Assembly: GCF_004349055.1 (NCBI RefSeq)
Contig: NZ_SMKX01000061.1
Location: forward strand, 1 to 45,832
Direction: 5' to 3'
Length of the DNA stretch: 45,832 nt
DNA from: Kribbella antibiotica
Lineage (GTDB): Bacteria > Actinomycetota > Actinomycetes > Propionibacteriales > Kribbellaceae
Numbering within the stretch: the stretch's first letter is position 1; each line of letters begins with the position of its first letter. Both the position numbers and the translations under genes were made by a program. Shown here piece by piece: positions 22,592-30,826 of this stretch. Under the pieces are notes generated by a model, which saw nothing but the letters and a program-made list of their open reading frames with translations, ran no database searches and was not told the origin of the DNA.

Positions 22592-24099
22592 CAGTGCTGT
22601 CCTGTCGGGAGCCATTCGGGGCGGCTGCTGCCGCGGGGGACGAGGATGGTGCGGAAGGCGCCGGGGGTGGCCGACATCTGGACCTGGTCGGTGACGCCTT
22701 GGTAGCGGCCGAGCGGGGTTTCCGCGGTGAAGGTGTCGGGGTCCAGGTAGGCGTGATCGCCACCGGTACCTGCGATGGTGCGGGCGAAGTTCTGGTCGAA
22801 GACGCCGAGGCTGATGATCCAGAGTGCGATCCGGGTGAGCGAGATGTGGACCCGGTACGAACCGCCTTCGTTGGCGCGGCGGATGAGCGCGGCACAGATG
22901 CCGGCCGTGGCCAGCCAGGGCACGAGGTAGTCGTTGACGACGCCGATGTGCGGAAGTCTCGGCTGGTCGGCGGAGCCTTCGAGCGTCATCATGCCGGTGA
23001 CACAGCCTGCGGTTTGGTCGAAGCCGACTCTGGTTGCCCACGGCCCCTGTTCGCCATGCAGGGAAACGGTGGTGTGGATGATGCCGGGGCGGATCGCGGC
23101 AGCTTGCTGGGGCGACAGGCCGAGCTCGGAGACCTGGCCGGGGCGGCGGTTCGCGTAGAAGACGTCGGCGCCGCGGAGCAGGTCGCGGACGGTCTCCATC
23201 GCGGCTGGGTTGCGGGCGTAGTCGACAGTCGCTGAGCGAACACCGACATTCGCGGTCATGTAGACGACCGGATTCTCCCACTCGGTCGGGCGCCAGAGGT
23301 TCAGCGCGTCAGCACCGTGCTGGGCGAGCGCACGACCGATCCCGGCCCCCGCGATCACGTGGCCGAGGCCGAGCGCGCGAATCCCGTCGAGCGGTTGAAG
23401 TGCTCCGGCCGGAAGCGGCTCGGGTGGAGAGTCGCCGATCTTCTCGATCTCGATCAGCGGGAGGTTGGCGAGTACGTCCTGGTATTGCTTGGTTTCCAGG
23501 AATTCTTCGGTACTGCGAACCATCGGCATCACGATGCCCGCATCCGCGCCGGCCTCTTCCAGCTCACTGGCTTTCCACCGGGCGACGGCAGCGGCGATCG
23601 CCGTCGCATCGTCGTACGTGCGCAGGAGTTTGAGCGTTGCGGACTTGAGCTTCGGGTAGATGTTGAGCGGCATCACCCACCGGCCGTCGCCTGCACGATA
23701 GAACTTGAGCGACAGCGGGCTGCCGGGGTCGGCGGTGTTGGTCGGCGGCAGGCCGTTCACCAACTCCCACTTCTTGTCGTAGAACGGGCACAGGCGATGC
23801 GGCGCCTTCCGCAAGTCCATGCTGATGTCCTGGCCCGGTCCACCCCGATGCCGCCACAAAGCAGCCAGCGCAACGGACTTGGCCACCAACCCAATCGCCG
23901 GCGCGGCACCCAACCGTACGGCGCTCGGCACGATCGGATCGGCCCCCACGAACTCAACCCGCCCACCGCAGTCGTCGGCGCTGAACCCAACATCCGCCAG
24001 CACTTCACCAAGTGCGGCCTGAATGTCGAAGTGGTCGTCCGACTCGGAGCGAATGGGGTTGGCGATCGAGGAGCGGACCCGCGCCGTCACGTCGCTCAT
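22591..24099 (-). CDS. class III CoA transferase (CaiB/BaiF family)
   Basis: 502 residues. It has the family III layout: LDGIRALGLGHVIAGAGIGRALAQHGADALNLW, then YMTANVGVRSATVDY and ADVFYANRRPGQVSELGLS, and later QTAGCVTGMM. An N-terminal extension of about 230 residues carries a partial second copy of the fold (LAALWRHRGGPGQDISMDLRKA). The nucleophilic Asp usual for formyl-CoA transferase is not obvious to me. It likely activates the acid substrate of this operon by moving CoA. The start overlaps the dehydrogenase gene by 4 nt. Confidence 0.85.
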   Translation of the reverse strand: MSDVTARVRSSIANPIRSESDDHFDIQAALGEVLADVGFSADDCGGRVEFVGADPIVPSAVRLGAAPAIGLVAKSVALAALWRHRGGPGQDISMDLRKAPHRLCPFYDKKWELVNGLPPTNTADPGSPLSLKFYRAGDGRWVMPLNIYPKLKSATLKLLRTYDDATAIAAAVARWKASELEEAGADAGIVMPMVRSTEEFLETKQYQDVLANLPLIEIEKIGDSPPEPLPAGALQPLDGIRALGLGHVIAGAGIGRALAQHGADALNLWRPTEWENPVVYMTANVGVRSATVDYARNPAAMETVRDLLRGADVFYANRRPGQVSELGLSPQQAAAIRPGIIHTTVSLHGEQGPWATRVGFDQTAGCVTGMMTLEGSADQPRLPHIGVVNDYLVPWLATAGICAALIRRANEGGSYRVHISLTRIALWIISLGVFDQNFARTIAGTGGDHAYLDPDTFTAETPLGRYQGVTDQVQMSATPGAFRTILVPRGSSRPEWLPTGQH

Positions 24100-25022
24100 T
24101 TGTTCTCCTCGGAAGGAGCAGTCCCCAAAGCTTTCATCAGAGCGATCTGGGCCTTGTCTCGGGCCTCCGCCAGCTCGGCGATGGTGCCGCCGAAGTTGGC
24201 GGCTTGCTCGCTCAACAGCGCGTTGGTGGCGGCGTCGAGGTCAGGGGTGCCTAGCTGTCCCCAGCGTTTTTGGAGGCCGGGTCCGAGGTGTTCGAGGAAG
24301 TGCGGAAGGCCGCCGGGGCCGCCGCCGAGGTGGAAGCTGAGGAAGGGGCCGCTGACTGCCCAGCGTTGCCCCAGCGAAGAGGTGACGACCTCGTCCAATT
24401 GTTGCTCCGTCACCACACCTTCGGCGACGAGGTGGACGCATTCGCGGAAGATTGCCGCCTGCAACCGATTGGCGACGAACCCGGGGACCTCTTTGGCCAG
24501 GACGATCGGTTTCTTGCCGAGACTGCGGTAGAAATCGACAGCCGCTGCCACGGCTTCGGGTGCGGTCTGCCGGCCGGGAACAACCTCAACCAGCGGAATC
24601 AGGTGCGGCGGGTTGAAGGGGTGGCCGACGACGAGGCGCTCGGGTGACTGCAGCGCGGTCGCGATGTCGGTGGCGGGGATGCCGGACGTCGAGGTGAGGA
24701 ACAACGCGTGGGCGGGTGCGTGTGCTTCGATCGTCGACCAGATCTGGTGTTTGAGGTCGAGGCGCTCGGGGCCGTTCTCCTGGATGACATCGGTGCCGGC
24801 GACGGCGCGGGCCAGGTCAGGTTCGAAGGTGATGCGGTCAGCGAGGGCGGCGGTGGGGAGGCCTAGGTCAGCCAGGGACGGGATCAGTTCGGCGAGGCCG
24901 GCGTGGACAACGTCCTCGATCCCCGGCGCCGGGTCGCTGATCACCACGTCGATCCCGTACGCCGCCATCAGGCCGGCCCACGAGACGCCGATCACGCCGC
25001 CGCCGACGATTGTTGCCCTCAT
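24096..25022 (-). CDS. 3-hydroxyacyl-CoA dehydrogenase-like protein
   Basis: 308 residues. The Rossmann start is ATIVGGGVIGVSWAGLMAAYGIDVVISDP, with the Asp pointing to NAD. GHPFNPPHLIPLVEVVPG holds the catalytic His, and PGFVANRLQAAIFRE begins the helical 3HCDH C-terminal domain. This one-domain-pair size fits 3-hydroxybutyryl-CoA, L-gulonate and carnitine 3-dehydrogenases. The ATG at 25022 overlaps the adc stop (TGATG); a GTG 3 nt earlier is equally possible. It presumably makes the beta-keto group that the neighbouring decarboxylase-like enzyme acts on. Confidence 0.86.
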   Translation of the reverse strand: MRATIVGGGVIGVSWAGLMAAYGIDVVISDPAPGIEDVVHAGLAELIPSLADLGLPTAALADRITFEPDLARAVAGTDVIQENGPERLDLKHQIWSTIEAHAPAHALFLTSTSGIPATDIATALQSPERLVVGHPFNPPHLIPLVEVVPGRQTAPEAVAAAVDFYRSLGKKPIVLAKEVPGFVANRLQAAIFRECVHLVAEGVVTEQQLDEVVTSSLGQRWAVSGPFLSFHLGGGPGGLPHFLEHLGPGLQKRWGQLGTPDLDAATNALLSEQAANFGGTIAELAEARDKAQIALMKALGTAPSEENK

Positions 25023-25771
25023 CACCGATCTCCCTCGAGGTAGTCGTGCACGACCGAGACCGGTCCGAGCGTCAGGTCGGTCAGGATGTGGCTGGCCGAG
25101 ACGATCTCCAGCACCGGCAGGTCGGCCAGCGGCGCGAGTGCGTGCGGCACCAGGTGCAGCCGCGCCGGGCCGGTCCAGGCACCCTTGATGGTCAGGTCGG
25201 TGATCTGGCTGCGCACCAGCTCGCAGATCCGCGGTTTGCGGTCGTAGCCGGGCAACAACTTCAGCATGTACGTCGGCGCGGTCAGCTCAGCTCGCGCTTC
25301 CGCCTCGTCCAGCACCCGATGCTTGTACCCCATCGTCGCCAACGCAACCTGGATCGACCCATAGTCCAGCGTCCCGACCAGGGTGTCCGAATCCACGCTC
25401 AGCGTGGGCTTACCAAACTTCTTCGGATACCCCGAGTACTCCCGCCCACTGGTGATCGCGCCGAGATGGTCGACGTACATGCCGAGCGTGAACTCCCCCG
25501 GCTCCCCGTCGTACTCGACGAGCGCGACCTGGCCCGACTCGGTGTAGTCGCCGAGGCCGGTGACGTCCGGCATCCGCATCACCTCGAAGCGGACCAGCGG
25601 GTCGACCACCTTCAGCGGCGCCGGGATCAGCGCGTTGAGCGCGTCCGGGTCCGTCCGGTAGGTGATGTTCAGATACTCCCGATCGGTGAATCTGTAGGGC
25701 CCGCGCGGAAAAGCCGGCGAGGCCAGAGGAGTGGTGAGCTGAGCCCTGACATCGTCCTCGGACATGACCAT
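25022..25771 (-). CDS. adc: acetoacetate decarboxylase family protein
   Basis: 249 residues. The Schiff-base lysine region is present: GREYSGYPKKFGKP has Lys117-Lys118, corresponding to the Lys115-Lys116 pair of the clostridial enzyme. MYVDHLGAITSGR upstream and KLLPGYD downstream are also family-like. It would decarboxylate acetoacetate or a similar beta-keto acid, or belong to the aldolase-like branch of the superfamily. It is first in the operon; the start is the distal Met of MVMSEDD, and the inner Met is also possible. Its promoter must lie within the 114-nt gap that also holds the phosphatase terminator. Confidence 0.88.
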   Translation of the reverse strand: MVMSEDDVRAQLTTPLASPAFPRGPYRFTDREYLNITYRTDPDALNALIPAPLKVVDPLVRFEVMRMPDVTGLGDYTESGQVALVEYDGEPGEFTLGMYVDHLGAITSGREYSGYPKKFGKPTLSVDSDTLVGTLDYGSIQVALATMGYKHRVLDEAEARAELTAPTYMLKLLPGYDRKPRICELVRSQITDLTIKGAWTGPARLHLVPHALAPLADLPVLEIVSASHILTDLTLGPVSVVHDYLEGDR

Positions 25772-25830
25772 GCCGTCGACTCTATGCCAGCCATTTTCGG
25801 ATCCCGTTACGGTTCCCCATCATCACCTGA

Positions 25831-25875
25831 CCGTCCTACTCGCCGGACGCCCCCAGGCCCCGGCGAGTAGGACGG
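25831..25875 (-). terminator. terminator of the phosphatase array
   Basis: CCGTCCTACTCGCCGG and its exact complement CCGGCGAGTAGGACGG form a 16-bp perfect stem with a 13-nt loop, 10 nt past the last phosphatase stop. A nearly identical hairpin follows the third paralogue at 29124-29167. Confidence 0.85.
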
Positions 25876-25885
25876 CGATTAGGGG

Positions 25886-27475
25886 TTAGGGCTTGGCGCG
25901 GCAGGTGTAGGTCGGGCTGCTGTCGAGGACCTCGTTGTTCAGGCCGATCAGCTGCGAGTTGAACGAGTTGTCGGTCATGGTCAGCTTCAGGACGCCGTAC
26001 GAGTTCAGCCGCTTCGCCGTGATCGGCTTCGCCGGGCCGAGGTCGCGCTGGCTGGCCCCGGCCATTCCGCCGATGATCTCGACGGTTCCGTTCGGGTCCT
26101 GCTGACCGCTGTTGTTGAGCGGGAAGAACCGCTCGTAGTGGTGCTCGTGCCCGACCAGCACCAGGTCGACCTTGTTGTCGGTCATCACTTTCCACAACGG
26201 GCCGAGGGAGTCGTCGTGGCCACGGGCCCCGGTGTTCCAGCGCGGGTGGTGGGAGTAGGTCGCGATACAACCCTTGTTCGTGGCCGCCAGATCCGCCTTC
26301 AGCCAGGCCATCTGGGCCGAGTCGGAACCGCCGACGAAGTCGTTCGAATCAAGGGCAACGAAATGCCAGTTCCCCTTGTCCCAGCTGTAGTACCGCTTGC
26401 CCTGCGGCTTCGCCGCCGTCCCGTAGTACTTCTCGTACCCGCTGAACGCAGGCGAGTCGTACGACTCGTGGTTGCCCGGCGCCGGCTTGGTGATGCTCTT
26501 GAACTTGCCCCAGGTCTTGTCGTAGTAGTTCTGGTACTCGGACAAGGTGCCGGAGCTGTACTGGTTGTCGCCCATCGTGACGATGTTGACCGGCTTGATG
26601 TAGTCGACCACCTTCGCCGACTTCGGGTGGATACACGACGTACTCGACGCCGAACACGCCTTCGCGATGTCGCCGGCCGCAGCGATCACGAACTGACCGG
26701 CTCCGGCCGCACCCGTCTGCGCCGTGATCGGCGGACTCGCAGCAGAAACGTTGTCCGCCAGATCCCGGGCCCGGACGCTGTAGCTGTACGACGTGTCCGC
26801 CGTCAGACCGGCATCCGTGTACGACGTCGTCGGCGCGATCGCCACCGCGACACCATTGCGCAGTACGTCGTACCCGGCGAGACCGACGTTGTCGGTCGAG
26901 GCGTTCCAGCTGAGCGCGATCGAACTCGACGTCACCGCGGTGCTCGTCAAACCGGTCGGAACCGTCGGTGCCTGCGTGTCACCGGTCGAGTCCGTGGCAC
27001 CGTACACCTCGAGTTCGAACAGGGAGTAGCCGTAGGCGGTGGCGCGCTTGGTGCCGACCAGGCGGACGTAGCGGCCGTGACCGGTGAGCCCCGTGATGTC
27101 GTCGGTGGCGCCGTTCTGATTGGTCAGAGTCTTGACCGTGGTGAACGTGGCGCCGTCGTCGGAAATCTCAAGCCGGTAGTCCTTGGCATAGGCGGCCTCC
27201 CACGTCACCTTGACCCGATGGACATCGGCCGGCTGGCCGAGATCCACCTGTATCCATTGCGGGTCGACGCCTTCCACACTGGCCCAGCGGGTCGTCGTAC
27301 TGCCGTCGACTGCTTTGTCCTCGGTGGTGGTGTTGTCCTCGACGCTCGAGGCGAGGACGCCTTTGCCTTGGGACAACAGAACATCGGCGGTCGGCCCGGC
27401 GATGGCGGCGGTGCCACCGATGCCGGCGACCAGGACCAGTGGCAGCACTGCTGCGAACTGTCTCATTCTCTTCAT
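25886..27475 (-). CDS. exported purple-acid-phosphatase-like enzyme, paralogue 1 of 5
   Basis: 529 residues. A Sec signal peptide covers about 1-27. A discoidin (F5/8 type C) domain follows at about 33-160 (TRWASVEG, QWIQVDLG, RYVRLVGT), then an FN3 domain (about 168-255). The metallophosphoesterase domain has GDI (268-270), GDNQY (302-306), GNHE (334-337), His409-His410 and GHEHH (442-446). The Tyr of GDxxY is the Fe(III) ligand that marks purple acid phosphatases. It should release phosphate from organic esters outside the cell while the discoidin domain holds it to glycans. It starts 2 nt after paralogue 2, so the two are co-transcribed. Confidence 0.9.
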   Translation of the reverse strand: MKRMRQFAAVLPLVLVAGIGGTAAIAGPTADVLLSQGKGVLASSVEDNTTTEDKAVDGSTTTRWASVEGVDPQWIQVDLGQPADVHRVKVTWEAAYAKDYRLEISDDGATFTTVKTLTNQNGATDDITGLTGHGRYVRLVGTKRATAYGYSLFELEVYGATDSTGDTQAPTVPTGLTSTAVTSSSIALSWNASTDNVGLAGYDVLRNGVAVAIAPTTSYTDAGLTADTSYSYSVRARDLADNVSAASPPITAQTGAAGAGQFVIAAAGDIAKACSASSTSCIHPKSAKVVDYIKPVNIVTMGDNQYSSGTLSEYQNYYDKTWGKFKSITKPAPGNHESYDSPAFSGYEKYYGTAAKPQGKRYYSWDKGNWHFVALDSNDFVGGSDSAQMAWLKADLAATNKGCIATYSHHPRWNTGARGHDDSLGPLWKVMTDNKVDLVLVGHEHHYERFFPLNNSGQQDPNGTVEIIGGMAGASQRDLGPAKPITAKRLNSYGVLKLTMTDNSFNSQLIGLNNEVLDSSPTYTCRAKP

Positions 27476-27477
27476 TG

Positions 27478-29076
27478 TCAGCCCTTGGCTTTGCAGGTGG
27501 TGGTCGGGCTGCTGTCGAGAACCTCGTTGTTCAGGCCCAGCAGCGTCGAGGTCCAGGAGTTGTCGGTCATGTTCAGCTTCAGGACGCCGTAAGTGCTGAG
27601 GCGCTTGGCCGTGATGGATTTTGCCGGGCCGAGGGCGTACGGCTCGGCGCCGCTCATACCGCCGATGATCTGGACCGGGCCGTTCGGGTCCTTGGCGCCG
27701 TTGGCGTTCAGCGGGAAGAACCGCTCATAGTGGTGGTCGTGCCCGGTCAAGACGAGATCGACCTTCTTCTGGACCATCAGGTTCCACAGCGCGATGCCGT
27801 CAGGGTTGTCGCCACGCTTACCCGTGCTCCAGCGCGGGTGGTGATAGTAGGCCACGACACAGCCCTTGGTGTTGGCGGCCAGATCCGCCTTCAGCCACGT
27901 CAGCTGCGCCGGCTCGGCCAGCTCGTGGGTGGCGAAGTCATTGGTGTCCAGGGCAATGAAGTGCCAGTTGCCCTTGTCCCAGCTGTAGTAGCGCTTGCCG
28001 TTGGGCTTCGCGATCGTCCCGTAGTACTTCTCGTAACCACTGAACGCCGGGGAGGCGTACGAGTCGTGGTTGCCCGCGGTGGGCTTGGTGATGCTCTTGA
28101 ACTTGCCCCACGTCTTGTCGTAGTAGTTCTGGTAGTCGGACAAGTGGGCGTCGTCGTACTGGCCGTCGCCCATCGTGAGGACGTTCGCCGGCTTGATGAA
28201 ATCGACGATCTTCGCCGTCTTCGGATGGATGCAGGACGAACTGGACGCTGTGCACTGCCGGGCGATGTCACCGGCCGCGGCGAGCACGAAGTCACCGCCA
28301 CCACCGACACTCGTCTTCGCCGTGATCGCCGTACTGGCGGCCGACGTGTTGCCGGCGAAGTCCTTGGCTCGCACGCTGTAGCTGTACGACGTGTTGGCCG
28401 TCAGACCGGTGTCCGTGTACGACGTGGACGTGGCCGCCGCGACTACGGCCCCGTTCCGCAGAACGTCGTACCCGCTGACCCCGACGTTGTCGGTCGATGC
28501 AGTCCAGCTCAGCGCAACCGAGCTCGCTGTGACCCCAGTGCTCGTCAGTCCAGTCGGAACCGTCGGCGGCTGGACGTCACCGGTGGAGTCCGTCACGCCG
28601 TAGGCCTCAAGCTCGAAGAGCGAGTACCCGTACGCCGTCCCGCGCGTCGTCCCGACCAGCCGCAGGTACCGGCCGTGGCCGTTCAGCCCGGTGATGTCGT
28701 CGGTCGCGCCATCCTGGTTGGTCAATGACTTGATCGTGGTGAACGTGGTGCCGTCATCAGAGATCTCGATGCGGTAGTTCTTGCCGTAGGCGGCTTCCCA
28801 GGTCAGCTTCACCCGATGAACATCGGCCGGCTGGCCGAGATCCACCTGGATCCACTGCGGATCGGCACCTTCCACACTGGCCCAGCGCGTCGTCGTACTG
28901 CCGTCGACCGCCAGGTCGGCGGCGAACTCGGCGGACTCGACGGTCGAAGCGAAAGCCGGTCTTCCCTGCGACAGCAGTACGTCGGCGGTCGGCCCGGCCA
29001 TGGCGGCGGAGCCACCGATAGCGGCGACCAGAACGAGCGGCAGCAATGCTGCCCAGCGATGCATTCTCTTGCTCAT
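27478..29076 (-). CDS. exported purple-acid-phosphatase-like enzyme, paralogue 2 of 5
   Basis: 532 residues with signal peptide, discoidin, FN3 and phosphatase domains in the same order as paralogue 1. Metal motifs AAGDIA, MGDGQYDD, AGNHDSY, YYHHPRW and TGHDHHYERF are intact. Paired Cys residues (RQC...SSC, KGC, TTC near the end) fit disulfides in an exported protein. The start is the Met preceded by GGAGG; the 20-codon extension upstream is not signal-like. A hairpin terminator lies between it and paralogue 3, but no PHO box is visible in that 105-nt gap, so its own promoter is unclear. Confidence 0.9.
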   Translation of the reverse strand: MSKRMHRWAALLPLVLVAAIGGSAAMAGPTADVLLSQGRPAFASTVESAEFAADLAVDGSTTTRWASVEGADPQWIQVDLGQPADVHRVKLTWEAAYGKNYRIEISDDGTTFTTIKSLTNQDGATDDITGLNGHGRYLRLVGTTRGTAYGYSLFELEAYGVTDSTGDVQPPTVPTGLTSTGVTASSVALSWTASTDNVGVSGYDVLRNGAVVAAATSTSYTDTGLTANTSYSYSVRAKDFAGNTSAASTAITAKTSVGGGGDFVLAAAGDIARQCTASSSSCIHPKTAKIVDFIKPANVLTMGDGQYDDAHLSDYQNYYDKTWGKFKSITKPTAGNHDSYASPAFSGYEKYYGTIAKPNGKRYYSWDKGNWHFIALDTNDFATHELAEPAQLTWLKADLAANTKGCVVAYYHHPRWSTGKRGDNPDGIALWNLMVQKKVDLVLTGHDHHYERFFPLNANGAKDPNGPVQIIGGMSGAEPYALGPAKSITAKRLSTYGVLKLNMTDNSWTSTLLGLNNEVLDSSPTTTCKAKG

Positions 29077-29123
29077 GTCAACCTCCGGAGGGGGCGGGGA
29101 GGAAGAAGTCAGCGTGCACCCAA

Positions 29124-29167
29124 CCGTCCTACTCACCGAGCAGCCCCAGGCCCGGCGAGTAGGACGG
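29124..29167 (-). terminator. terminator after paralogue 3, near copy of 25831-25875
   Basis: CCGTCCTACTCACCG and CGGCGAGTAGGACGG pair over 15 bp with one A-C mismatch. The loop GCCCCAGGCC is shared with the terminator at 25831-25875, showing that the terminator was duplicated along with the gene. Confidence 0.8.
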
Positions 29168-29181
29168 CGGTTACGCGAAGA

Positions 29182-30777
29182 TCAGGGCTTCGCGTGGCAG
29201 GTGTAGGTCGGGCTGCTGTCGAGAACCTCGTTGTTGAGGCCCAGCAGCGTCGAGGTGAACGAGGTGTCGGTCATGTTCAGCTTCAGCACGCCGTACGTGC
29301 TCAGCCGCTTGGCCGTCTTGGATTCGGCCGGCCCGAGGTCGTACGGGCTGGCGCCGGCCATCCCGCCGATGATCTCGACCGTTCCGCCCGGGTCCTTGGC
29401 ACCGCTGCTGTTCAGCGGATGGAACCGCTCGTAGTGGTGGTCGTGCCCGTTCAGGACCAGATCCACCTTGTTGTCGGTCATCACCTTCCACAGCGCGGGG
29501 TCGCCGATGCTGCCCCGCTCACCCGTACTCCAGCGGGGGTGGTGGTAATAGGTCGCGATACAGCCCTTGTTCGTGGCGGCCAGGTCGGCCTTCAGCCACG
29601 TCATCTGGGCCGACGGCGAACCGCCGCTGACGAAGTCGTTCGAGTCGAGGGCAACGAAGTGCCAGTTGCCCTTGTCCCAGCTGTAGTACCGCTTGCCGTT
29701 CGGCTTGGCGATCGCGGCACCGAAGTACGTCTCGTAGCCCTTGAACGGCGTGTCGTCGTACGACTCGTGGTTGCCGGCGGTCGGCTTGGTGATGCTCTTG
29801 AACTTGCCCCACGACTTGTCGTAGTAGTTCTGGAAGTCCGACAAGTGGGCGTCGTCGTACTGGTTGTCGCCCATCGTGAGGATGTTGGCCGGCTTGATGA
29901 AGTCGACGATCTTCGCCGTCTTCGGGTGGATGCAGGACGAGCTGGACGCTGTGCACTGCTGGGCGATGTCACCGGCGGCGGCGAGCACGAAGGCACCCGT
30001 GCCGCTCCCGGCACTTGTCTTCACCGTGATCGCTGTACTTGCCGCGGACACGTTGCCGGCCAGATCCCGTGCCTGGACGCTGTAGCTGTACGACGTGTCC
30101 GGTGTCAGCCCCGTGTCGGTGTACGACGTGGTCGTGGACGTGGCCACCACAGCGCCGTTGCGCAGGATGTCGTAACCACTGACGCCGACGTTGTCGCCCG
30201 ACGCGGTCCAGCTGAGTCCTACCGAGTTGGCCGTCACCGCGCTGCTCGCCAGCCCGGTCGGGACCGTCGGTGCTTGGGTGTCGCCGGTGGAATCGGTGAC
30301 ACCGTAGACCTGCAGCTCGAACAGCGAGTACCCGTACGACGTACCGCGCGCCGTCCCGACCAGCCGGACGAACCGGCCCTGGCCGGTCAGACCGGTGATG
30401 TCGTCGGTGCCGCCGTTCTGACTGCTCATCGTCTTGATGGTGGTGAATGCGAAGCCGTCGTTCGACACCTCGATCCGGTAGTTCTTGCCGTAGGCAGCTT
30501 CCCAGTTGAGCTTCACCCGGTGTACCGCGGCCTGCTGGCCGAGATCCACCCGGATCCATTCGGGGTCCGAGCCTTCGGCGCTGGCCCAGCGCGTCGACGT
30601 GCTGCCGTCGACCGCCTTGTCAGCTGCGAACTCAGCAGCCTCGACGGACGAGGCGAGGGCAGGTTTTCCCTGTGACAACAGGGAGTCTGCCGTTGTTCCG
30701 GCCACGGCGGCGCGTGCACCGACGCCGGCGACCAGGATCAGGGGCAGCAGCGCTGCCCAGCGTTTACTAACCTTCAT
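29182..30777 (-). CDS. exported purple-acid-phosphatase-like enzyme, paralogue 3 of 5
   Basis: 531 residues, same signal-discoidin-FN3-phosphatase plan. Metal motifs AAGDIAQQC, MGDNQYDD, AGNHESYDD, YYHHPRW and NGHDHHYERF are all present. Its closest relatives in the window look to be paralogues 1 and 2 (shared KTAKIVDFIKPAN and LDSSPTYTC tail). The start has GGAGG upstream. It begins 49 nt after the propeller-like gene, so read-through from the paralogue 4 promoter is plausible. Confidence 0.9.
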   Translation of the reverse strand: MKVSKRWAALLPLILVAGVGARAAVAGTTADSLLSQGKPALASSVEAAEFAADKAVDGSTSTRWASAEGSDPEWIRVDLGQQAAVHRVKLNWEAAYGKNYRIEVSNDGFAFTTIKTMSSQNGGTDDITGLTGQGRFVRLVGTARGTSYGYSLFELQVYGVTDSTGDTQAPTVPTGLASSAVTANSVGLSWTASGDNVGVSGYDILRNGAVVATSTTTSYTDTGLTPDTSYSYSVQARDLAGNVSAASTAITVKTSAGSGTGAFVLAAAGDIAQQCTASSSSCIHPKTAKIVDFIKPANILTMGDNQYDDAHLSDFQNYYDKSWGKFKSITKPTAGNHESYDDTPFKGYETYFGAAIAKPNGKRYYSWDKGNWHFVALDSNDFVSGGSPSAQMTWLKADLAATNKGCIATYYHHPRWSTGERGSIGDPALWKVMTDNKVDLVLNGHDHHYERFHPLNSSGAKDPGGTVEIIGGMAGASPYDLGPAESKTAKRLSTYGVLKLNMTDTSFTSTLLGLNNEVLDSSPTYTCHAKP

Positions 30778-30826
30778 GAAACCTCCGTTGGGACGTGGCG
30801 GAGAGCTACTGACCGAACCGCCGGCC

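Noticed and set aside
21522..22895. A 457-codon minus-strand frame overlapping the aldehyde dehydrogenase and CoA transferase genes.
   Set aside because: It is almost all Arg, Pro and Ser, the typical frame shadow of a high-GC gene, while the other frame has complete catalytic motifs.
24096..25022. Reading the dehydrogenase and CoA transferase as carnitine degradation genes.
   Set aside because: Family resemblance alone is too weak, and no carnitine transporter or betaine enzyme is nearby. Kept as general 3-hydroxyacyl-CoA and CoA-transferase calls.
28816..30675. A 619-codon open frame antisense to phosphatase paralogues 2 and 3.
   Set aside because: It is rich in Arg, Val and Gly with no domain, and similar long antisense frames exist over every paralogue, as expected from GC-rich codon use on the other strand.
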